Shown here one piece after another: positions 5,809-11,313 of a DNA stretch of 11,313 bases. Location of the stretch: positions 1-11,313 of the forward strand of contig DAOVHK010000039.1 of the NCBI GenBank assembly GCA_030671905.1, given 5' to 3'. Source of the stretch: Clostridia bacterium. Its GTDB lineage: Bacteria; UBA6262; WVXT01. Each line of letters starts with the position of its first letter. The first letter of the stretch is position 1. Both the position numbers and the translations under genes were made by a program. The notes under the pieces were generated by a model, which was not told the DNA's origin, did no database searches, and was given only the letters and a program-made list of their open reading frames with translations.

Positions 5809-7146
5809 ATGGCTTTAACAGGTCTTGAAATTTATAAACATTTGCCGAAGACAAATTGTAAGAAGTGTGGCTTTCCTACCTGTTTAGCATTTGCTATGGC
5901 TCTGGCGGGAAAGAAGACTTCGCTGGATAAGTGTCCTGATATTACAGAAGAGGCGAAGCTTGCCCTGGAATCTGCTTCTCAACCTCCTATGGCAACAGTT
6001 ACTATGGGGGTGGGAGAGAATCAAGTAGAGGTTGGCGGTGAGACAGTTCTCTTCCGACACGAGAAGACTTTCTACCACCCTTGCGCTATTGGCATTACTT
6101 TGAGTGACTCTCTGGAAAAGGAAAAAATTATTGAGCGAATCGAAAAGGTTAATAAGTTAAAATTTGAAAGGGTAGGTATGTTTCTGCAAGTGAATCTCAT
6201 TGCTATTTCTAACGAAAGCAATAATCCGGATAAGTTCTGCGATGCGGTAAAAAGCGCGACGGAAAAATCTAATTTACCATTAATTTTAATCTCCAATAAT
6301 CCGCAAGCTTTAGAGGCTGGTTTGAAAATATGTAGTGAAAGAAAGCCGTTAATTTATTCGGCTAAGGAAGATAATCGAGAAGCTATGGTAGATTTAGCTA
6401 AAAAATATTCCTGCCCCCTGGTAATTTATGGGAAAAACTTAGAGGAGTTAGATTCCCTTTCCCAGAAGGTAGTTGCCTCGGGAGTGAAGGATGTTGTCCT
6501 TGACCCTGGAACAAGAAGTCTGGGCGGCTCTGTTCAGGATTTTACCCAGCTCAGGAGGTTAGCCTTAAAGAGAGGCTACCGCCCATTCGGTTATCCTGTA
6601 ATTACCTTTGTTAATGGTAGTGACCCTTACCAGGAAGTTTCTATGGCAGCCACCTTCGTTGCCAAGTACGCTAACATTGTGGTTCTTGATAGAATTGAGC
6701 CGGAGGAGATTCTACCTTTGGTCACTCTGAGGCAGAATATCTATACCGATCCTCAGAAGCCGATAATGGTTGAGCCTAAACTTTATGAGGTTGGCACACC
6801 AAACGAAAATTCTCCGCTACTGGTAACTACAAACTTTTCTCTTACATTCTTTACGGTTCAGCCGGAGATTGAAGCAAGTAAAGTTCCCTCCTATCTATTA
6901 ATCGTTGAAGCTGAAGGCCTCTCTGTGCTTACTGCCTGGGCTGCCGAGAAGTTTACCCCTGAGGGAATTGCTGAGGCAATGAAGAAAGCAGAGGTAGAGA
7001 AGAAACTATCTCATAAAAAAATAATCATTCCTGGCTATGTAGCTGTAATGAAGGCAAAATTAGAAGATGAGAGTGGCTGGGAAGTTCTGGTAGGTCCCAA
7101 AGAGGGTTCGGGAATTCCCAAGTATCTGAAAGGGACCTGGCAATAG
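5809..7146 (+). CDS. acsC: Corrinoid/iron-sulfur protein large subunit
   Basis: AcsC carries the cobamide that accepts a methyl group from AcsE and hands it to AcsB. Starting at the ATG at 5809 gives 445 residues, close to the Moorella protein (446, from memory). The N-terminal domain has the [4Fe-4S] ligands Cys17, Cys20, Cys25 and Cys42 in the family spacing (NCKKCGFPTCLAFAM), which electronically links to the cobalt. A TIM-barrel domain follows, then a C-terminal Rossmann-like cobamide-binding domain (roughly the last 120 residues, not resolved to exact limits). It forms a heterodimer with AcsD, encoded two genes later. An in-frame extension to a TTG at 5758 is possible but would include the putative promoter. 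The gene looks intact. Confidence 0.97.
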   Translation: MALTGLEIYKHLPKTNCKKCGFPTCLAFAMALAGKKTSLDKCPDITEEAKLALESASQPPMATVTMGVGENQVEVGGETVLFRHEKTFYHPCAIGITLSDSLEKEKIIERIEKVNKLKFERVGMFLQVNLIAISNESNNPDKFCDAVKSATEKSNLPLILISNNPQALEAGLKICSERKPLIYSAKEDNREAMVDLAKKYSCPLVIYGKNLEELDSLSQKVVASGVKDVVLDPGTRSLGGSVQDFTQLRRLALKRGYRPFGYPVITFVNGSDPYQEVSMAATFVAKYANIVVLDRIEPEEILPLVTLRQNIYTDPQKPIMVEPKLYEVGTPNENSPLLVTTNFSLTFFTVQPEIEASKVPSYLLIVEAEGLSVLTAWAAEKFTPEGIAEAMKKAEVEKKLSHKKIIIPGYVAVMKAKLEDESGWEVLVGPKEGSGIPKYLKGTWQ

Positions 7147-7161
7147 GAAGCGAATGGCATT

Positions 7162-9102
7162 ATGGAGAAATGTAAAATAATCTTTTATCCCTGGAAAAAG
7201 GAAGTAACTGTTCCTAGTGGCACTGACCTGTTGACCGCAGCAATAAGAGCTGGTGTCAATATTTATAACAGTTGTGGAGGTGAAGGGGTTTGTGGTCGGT
7301 GCAAGGTTATTGTCAGAAAGGGTGAGGTTATCACTGAGCCGACGGGACGCTTGAGCGCTAAAGAGAAAAAGAAGGGCTATGTTCTTGCTTGCCGTACTAC
7401 CTGCAAGGGAAGAATGGAAATTGAAGTGCCTCCTGAATCTCGCCTGGAAGGTTTGGAGATTCTTACTGAGGAGGCAAAGGCAAAGAGGTTAGTTGGACTT
7501 TATACACCAGCAGAAGAGGTAGAAAAGGGGCCTGAAGTAGCTTTGGAGAGAGTGTTTACTCATGGTCCCCTTTCCACCAAGCTATACTTAGAACCTTCTC
7601 CTCCTACTTTAGAAGATAATGTTGGCGATCTGGAACGAGTCTATCGGGAAATCAGAAAGGGACGGGAAATTCCCATTATGCAGATGGGCTTAGCTAATAT
7701 TAAAAAATTGAGCAAACTTCTCAGAGACAGTAGCTGGAAAGTGACTGCCACCCTTGGTAATCGAAACGAGACTACTGAAGTGGTTCTAATTGAGCCCGGA
7801 GATACAACCAATAAAAACTATGGCGTGGCAGTAGATGTCGGGACAACGACAATAGTGGCTTATCTGGTTAACTTAAGAGAGCGTCAGGTTCTGGGTGCAA
7901 AGGCTTGTTATAATCCGCAAGTCGATTTTGGCGAGGACGTTATCTCCCGGATAATTTTCGCTCAGGAAAAGGATAGGTTAGAAAAGCTACACCATGTGGT
8001 AATAGATGCAATTAACAATCTCATTTTAGGAATGGTCATGGAACACAATTTGACCCTTAACGATATTAATGGCGTTGCCTGTGCCGGGAACACAACTATG
8101 ATTCACCTTTTGTTGCGAGTTCCTCCCGAATATTTACGAAAGGAACCGTATGTCTCCACTGCCGGTTTCATGCCTGTTATAAGAGCTGCCGAGGTAGGAA
8201 TTAAGATTAATCCTCGGGGGCTCCTCTGTTGTATCCCTGGAGTGAGTAGCTATGTTGGCGGGGATATAACAGCTGGCGTTTTAGCTTCGGGATTGGATGA
8301 TTTGTCAACTCCGGGACTGTTTATAGATCTGGGAACAAATGGTGAGGTAGTCTTAGGAAATAAAGACTGGCTGGTCTGCTGTTCCACTTCTGCTGGTCCC
8401 TGTTTTGAAGGGGGAGGGATAAAATGGGGAATTCGCGCTATGAAAGGCGCTATTCAGAGAGTGGAGATAAATCCTTCCAAGGATAAGGTCAATCTCTGTA
8501 CTATCGGAAAAGGGAAGCCCAAGGGTATCTGTGGTGCTGGACTGGTTGACTGTGTAGCTGAGCTCATGAAAAGTGGCAGGCTCAACAGGGCAGGTAAGCT
8601 AATTTCTGAATCGTCGAAACGAATAAGGGAGGGAGAAGATGGTTGGGAATTCCTCTTAGTAGAGTCGAAGAAGTCTCTTGTAGACCAGGACATTGTTATA
8701 ACTGAGACGGATATAAAGAACCTGATACATTCAAAAGGAGCAATCTATTCCGGAACTGAAGTTCTATTGAAACGGGTAGGCTTGAGTTTCCAGGATTTAG
8801 AACAAGTGTTCGTCGCCGGCGGATTGGGGACAGCTTTAGATGTGGAGAAAGCAATTATGATTGGGCTTCTGCCCGACCTTCCTCCGGAAAAGTTCACCTT
8901 TATTGGCAATAGCGCCATTGCTGGAACAAGGATGTGTCTTCTCTCTCATGAGGCGATGAGAAAGGCAGAAAAGATTGCGGGGAAGATGACCTATGTCGAT
9001 TTGAGTACAGAGCCAGAATTTATGAATAATTATACTGCTTCACTTTTTTTGCCCCATACAGATATAAACCTCTTCCCCAGCGTGAAGAAATTGATAGGTT
9101 GA
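7162..9102 (+). CDS. acsV: ATP-dependent reductive activator of the corrinoid protein (RACo/AcsV)
   Basis: This 646-aa protein reduces inactive Co(II) in AcsCD back to Co(I) at the expense of ATP, as shown for Carboxydothermus RACo. The N-terminal ferredoxin domain (1-90) has the [2Fe-2S] ligands Cys38, Cys44, Cys47 and Cys77. A linker and middle region span about 90-215. The C-terminal part is an ASKHA (actin/Hsp70/sugar kinase) ATPase with the phosphate-1 motif DVGTTT (225-230), AGNTT (308-312), a Gly-rich GGD (366-368) and the second phosphate-type motif DLGTNGE (389-395). It corresponds to orf7 of the Moorella acs cluster and lies in the same position, straight after acsC with a 15-nt gap. 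The ribosome site (AGGAAG, 7145-7150) is 11 nt from the ATG, a little far but usable. Intact. Confidence 0.95.
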   Translation: MEKCKIIFYPWKKEVTVPSGTDLLTAAIRAGVNIYNSCGGEGVCGRCKVIVRKGEVITEPTGRLSAKEKKKGYVLACRTTCKGRMEIEVPPESRLEGLEILTEEAKAKRLVGLYTPAEEVEKGPEVALERVFTHGPLSTKLYLEPSPPTLEDNVGDLERVYREIRKGREIPIMQMGLANIKKLSKLLRDSSWKVTATLGNRNETTEVVLIEPGDTTNKNYGVAVDVGTTTIVAYLVNLRERQVLGAKACYNPQVDFGEDVISRIIFAQEKDRLEKLHHVVIDAINNLILGMVMEHNLTLNDINGVACAGNTTMIHLLLRVPPEYLRKEPYVSTAGFMPVIRAAEVGIKINPRGLLCCIPGVSSYVGGDITAGVLASGLDDLSTPGLFIDLGTNGEVVLGNKDWLVCCSTSAGPCFEGGGIKWGIRAMKGAIQRVEINPSKDKVNLCTIGKGKPKGICGAGLVDCVAELMKSGRLNRAGKLISESSKRIREGEDGWEFLLVESKKSLVDQDIVITETDIKNLIHSKGAIYSGTEVLLKRVGLSFQDLEQVFVAGGLGTALDVEKAIMIGLLPDLPPEKFTFIGNSAIAGTRMCLLSHEAMRKAEKIAGKMTYVDLSTEPEFMNNYTASLFLPHTDINLFPSVKKLIG

Positions 9103-9117
9103 TTTAGGTGGCTAGTG

Positions 9118-9870
9118 ATGGCTTTTACTATTGCAGTGGCCGGTAAAGGTGGAAGTGGCAAGACGACTTTAGCTACTCTGACTATTCTCCAGCTCATCAG
9201 ACAGAATAAGGGACCTATCCTGGCAGTTGATGCTGACCCCAATTCCAATCTGAACGTAGGTCTGGGTATGGAATTTGAAGAGACTATAGCTGACCTACGA
9301 GAGGAAGTTCTGGCTAAGGAAGTTCCTTCAGGGATGTCCAAAACCGAGTTTTTCGATTATCGCTTACACGAATGTTTGGTGGAAGGTAATAAAGTTGATC
9401 TTCTGGTGATGGGTCGGCCGGAGGGTTCTGGCTGTTACTGTGCAGCGAACAATCTTCTCAGGCAATATCTCTCCAGAATTTCTAAACAGTACAAGTATGT
9501 AGTTATGGATAACGAGGCGGGAATGGAACATTTGAGCAGGAGAACAACTGATGGTGTGGATGTGCTACTTATTACCAGCGACCCCACTTTGGTAAGTATC
9601 AGGTCTGCAGCGAGAATTCAGGAAATTGCGTTGCAGATAAAGCTGAAAGTAAAAGATATATATTTGATTATCAGTCGAGTAGCGAAATCTAAAGATATTT
9701 CCTCTCTCATTTCAGGAGGCATCCCCGATAGATTATCGTTACTGGAAAATATACCCGAGGACCCTTTGGTCCTTGAGGCTTCTGAAAAAGAGGAAGACCT
9801 TCTCTCTCTTCCAGCGGAATCTCCTGCTTTTCAAGCAGTAGGTAAATTAATGAAAAAATTGAAGTTATAA
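9118..9870 (+). CDS. acsF: CooC-type nickel-insertion ATPase for acetyl-CoA synthase
   Basis: This 250-aa P-loop ATPase belongs to the MinD/CooC group. The deviant Walker A motif GKGGSGKTT is at residues 9-17 and VDADPN follows at 37-42. The metal-binding CxC pair (Cys106 and Cys108, in GSGCYCAANN) is where CooC dimers bind nickel or zinc. In Moorella, AcsF drives ATP-dependent nickel insertion into the A-cluster of AcsB, while the related CooC serves CODH. Its place between acsV and acsD, within an ACS operon, favours the AcsF role, but a CooC role for an unseen CODH cannot be excluded. I chose the ATG at 9118 because AGGTGG (9106-9111) is 6 nt upstream; a GTG at 9115 is also in frame and would add one residue. 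It lies 15 nt after acsV. Confidence 0.92.
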   Translation: MAFTIAVAGKGGSGKTTLATLTILQLIRQNKGPILAVDADPNSNLNVGLGMEFEETIADLREEVLAKEVPSGMSKTEFFDYRLHECLVEGNKVDLLVMGRPEGSGCYCAANNLLRQYLSRISKQYKYVVMDNEAGMEHLSRRTTDGVDVLLITSDPTLVSIRSAARIQEIALQIKLKVKDIYLIISRVAKSKDISSLISGGIPDRLSLLENIPEDPLVLEASEKEEDLLSLPAESPAFQAVGKLMKKLKL

Positions 9871-9876
9871 GTATTT

Positions 9877-9915
9877 CCCTCTCCCCTTGGGGGAGAGGGG
9901 TTAGGGTGAGGGGAT
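9877..9915. repeat. GC-rich dispersed hairpin repeat before acsD
   Basis: A perfect 10-bp stem (9877-9886 with 9890-9899; arms CCCTCTCCCC and GGGGAGAGGG, loop TTG) is followed by TTAGGGTGAGGGG. This pattern is scattered in intergenic regions of many unrelated bacterial genomes. On the minus strand it yields the tell-tale spurious peptide PLTLTPLPQGE. No U-tract follows, so it is not a standard terminator, but a stem this stable inside the transcript may slow 3' exonucleases or attenuate expression of acsD and acsE. Confidence 0.7.
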
Positions 9916-9946
9916 TTCCCACCAAGCAAGAGGAGTAAATAAATAT

Positions 9947-9951
9947 AGGAG
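9947..9951 (+). promoter_or_regulatory. Ribosome binding site supporting the TTG start of acsD
   Basis: AGGAG lies 7 nt before the TTG at 9959. No ATG exists near the expected N terminus, and the protein length from TTG (320 aa) fits the AcsD family. Confidence 0.72.
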
Positions 9952-9958
9952 CATAAAA

Positions 9959-10921
9959 TTGGAAAAAGCTACTGAAAAGTGGGCAAGTAAAGTTAACCAA
10001 CTAATTATCGGAGCAACGCAGAAAGAGGGTGGAACGAGGAATTCTGTTATTAAAGTTGGAGGAGCCACTACTCTACCGTTTCTTCATTTTGAAGGAGTTA
10101 TTCCTAATTCACCTGTAATTGCTATGGAAGTCTGGGATATGGAACCTCCCGATTGGCCGGCTGTATTAAAAGAGCCATTTGGAGATGTGCTTGGTGATCC
10201 GGTAGAATGGGCTAAGAAATGTGTAAACGAGTATGGAGCCGATTTCCTGTGCCTGCGGCTCGCCTCCACACACCCGGACACCAAAAATAACTCTCCGGAA
10301 GAGGCTGCAACCACGGTCAAGAAAGTTCTGGAAGTGGTGTCCGTGCCTTTAATGATTATAGGATGTAACCAAGCAGAAAAAGACACTGAAGTTATTCCCG
10401 CAGTCAGTGAAGCTGCTCGGGGAGAGAATTGCCTGGTGGGCATAGCAGTGGAAGCAAACTACAAGACAATAACTGCAGCCTGTCAAAGTGATGGACATTC
10501 GATAATTGCAGAATCTCCCATCGATATCAATTTAGCCAAGCAATTGAATATTCTTATATCAGACATGAGTTTTCCCCCGGAGAAGATAATTATGCACCCT
10601 GCCACAGGAGCTTTGGGCTATGGTCTGGAATATACTTATTCCATAATGGAGCGCAGTCGCCTGGCAGCTCTGCAAGGAGATAAGATGATGTCTATGCCCA
10701 TGGTAAATTTCGTTGGACAGGAAGTGTGGAGAGCCAAAGAAGCTAAAGCCTCTGAACAAGAGGTTCCCGAATGGGGACCAATAGCTTCCAGAGGGCCACT
10801 GTGGGAAGTTACTACTGCTGTTAGTTATCTTCAGGCAGGAGCAGATATCCTGGTAATGTGCCACCCTAAAGCAATAGATAGCGTCAAGAAGGTTATCGAA
10901 GAATTAATGAAAAAGGAATAA
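9959..10921 (+). CDS. acsD: Corrinoid/iron-sulfur protein small subunit
   Basis: AcsD pairs with AcsC to form the corrinoid iron-sulfur protein and helps cradle the cobamide. The 320 residues form a single TIM barrel without iron-sulfur motifs. Recognisable family stretches include KVGGATTLPF (32-41), the AMEVWDMEPPDWP segment (55-67), the HPATGALGYGLEYTYS run (213-228) and the C-terminal AGADILVMCHP (293-303). Length and motifs agree with bacterial AcsD. The start is TTG with a fair ribosome site. An 88-nt gap holding a GC-rich repeat separates it from acsF, the longest gap among the last five genes, so its expression may differ from upstream genes. Intact. Confidence 0.96.
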   Translation: MEKATEKWASKVNQLIIGATQKEGGTRNSVIKVGGATTLPFLHFEGVIPNSPVIAMEVWDMEPPDWPAVLKEPFGDVLGDPVEWAKKCVNEYGADFLCLRLASTHPDTKNNSPEEAATTVKKVLEVVSVPLMIIGCNQAEKDTEVIPAVSEAARGENCLVGIAVEANYKTITAACQSDGHSIIAESPIDINLAKQLNILISDMSFPPEKIIMHPATGALGYGLEYTYSIMERSRLAALQGDKMMSMPMVNFVGQEVWRAKEAKASEQEVPEWGPIASRGPLWEVTTAVSYLQAGADILVMCHPKAIDSVKKVIEELMKKE

Positions 10922-10972
10922 GGAATTTGAACGCAAACTGAAGTCTACTACTCCTTCATGGAGGGGAAAAAT

Positions 10973-11313
10973 ATGTTCGTTATTGGGGAAAGAATTAATG
11001 GTATGTTTAATGATGTGGCTAAGGCAATCAAAGAGGGTGATAAGGCTGCTATACAGGGTTTGGCTCTCAAGCAGATAGAGGCAGGAGCAGACGCACTGGA
11101 TGTCAATGTTGGTCCAGCCGCCGAAGAGCCTCTAAGAGCTATGGAGTGGCTGGTCAACACTATTGGTGAAGTTACTGGTGCTCCTTTATCGATTGATACT
11201 ACAAAGTTCGAAGTAATGGAAACTGGACTTAAATTATGTAAAGGTAAAGCGATAATAAATTCTACTTCGGGAGATAAAGAAAAACTGGACAGACTTCTTC
11301 CTTTAGCCAAGAA
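10973..11313 (+). CDS. acsE: Methyltetrahydrofolate:corrinoid/iron-sulfur protein methyltransferase, 3' truncated
   Basis: AcsE transfers the methyl group of N5-methyl-tetrahydrofolate to Co(I) of AcsCD, connecting the methyl and carbonyl branches. I translated it directly from the ATG at 10973; 113 codons and two bases are present before the window ends. It opens MFVIGERINGMF, the pterin-binding TIM-barrel signature of the family. DVNVGPAAEEP (43-53) follows. Asp75 (in SIDTTK) and Asn96 (in IINSTS) align with the catalytic and pterin-binding Asp75 and Asn96 of Moorella MeTr. GGAGGGG at 10960-10966 is the ribosome site, 6 nt upstream. The gap from acsD is 51 nt. The usual family length is about 260 residues, so over half lies outside the window. 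Nothing suggests a broken gene. Confidence 0.95.
   Translation, partial: MFVIGERINGMFNDVAKAIKEGDKAAIQGLALKQIEAGADALDVNVGPAAEEPLRAMEWLVNTIGEVTGAPLSIDTTKFEVMETGLKLCKGKAIINSTSGDKEKLDRLLPLAK

Noticed and set aside
9877..9899. Hairpin as a rho-independent terminator
   Set aside because: The stem is strong but is followed by TTAGGGTGAGG rather than a T-run, and the operon continues on the same strand.
9707..10000. Minus-strand open frame of 97 codons over the acsF-acsD gap
   Set aside because: Its peptide contains PLTLTPLPQGE, a known artefact of translating the dispersed GC-rich hairpin repeat, and both ends overlap real genes.
10951..10963. Small hairpin CTCC/GGAG covering the acsE ribosome site
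   Set aside because: A four-base stem is too short to claim regulation, and any ribosome site can find such a partner by chance.

Overview
The window is a ten-gene, single-strand (+) gene cluster for the carbonyl branch of the Wood-Ljungdahl (reductive acetyl-CoA) pathway. An NAD-linked flavin/iron-sulfur electron-transfer module precedes it. The host is almost certainly an anaerobic bacterium: the acetyl-CoA synthase is the long bacterial form (725 aa, with the N-terminal CODH-binding region), and acsB-acsC-acsV-acsF-acsD-acsE follows the order I recall from Moorella-type acetogens. The phylum cannot be fixed from the sequence. The palindromic intergenic repeats and moderate base composition recall uncultured candidate phyla such as Omnitrophota, but that is only a guess.

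Layout. Positions 2-2916 hold a truncated NuoE/HydC-like subunit, a NuoF/HydB-like flavoprotein with extra ferredoxin domains, and a HoxU-like iron-sulfur protein. They are tightly packed, with one 26-nt overlap and one 4-nt gap. Positions 2983-5160 encode acetyl-CoA synthase (acsB). Positions 5264-5662 encode a small protein made of two ACT domains, which is not part of the textbook acs operon. Positions 5809-10921 hold acsC (corrinoid protein large subunit), acsV (reductive activator), acsF (nickel-insertion ATPase) and acsD (corrinoid protein small subunit). From 10973 the methyltransferase gene acsE starts and runs off the right edge; its first 113 codons are present.

How they work together. 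AcsE moves the methyl group from methyl-tetrahydrofolate to the cobalt of AcsCD. AcsV reactivates cobalt that has drifted to the Co(II) state. AcsB joins the methyl group to CO and CoA at its nickel-containing A-cluster, which AcsF helps load with nickel. CO must come from a CODH (AcsA) that is not encoded here. The upstream module has NADH/FMN and ferredoxin-type sites, so it probably exchanges electrons between NAD(P)H and ferredoxin or an unseen partner enzyme. No H-cluster (hydrogenase) subunit is visible.

Between genes. Three of the larger gaps hold palindromic elements. Two of them, on either side of the ACT gene, share one fold: an outer stem enclosing two hairpins joined by a purine-rich linker. 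A third palindrome overlaps the 3' end of the HoxU-like gene. A GC-rich hairpin of a widely dispersed repeat type sits before acsD. A good extended -10 promoter candidate lies just before acsC, so acsC onward may have its own transcription start. I found no tRNA, rRNA, CRISPR array, transposase or convincing rho-independent terminator.
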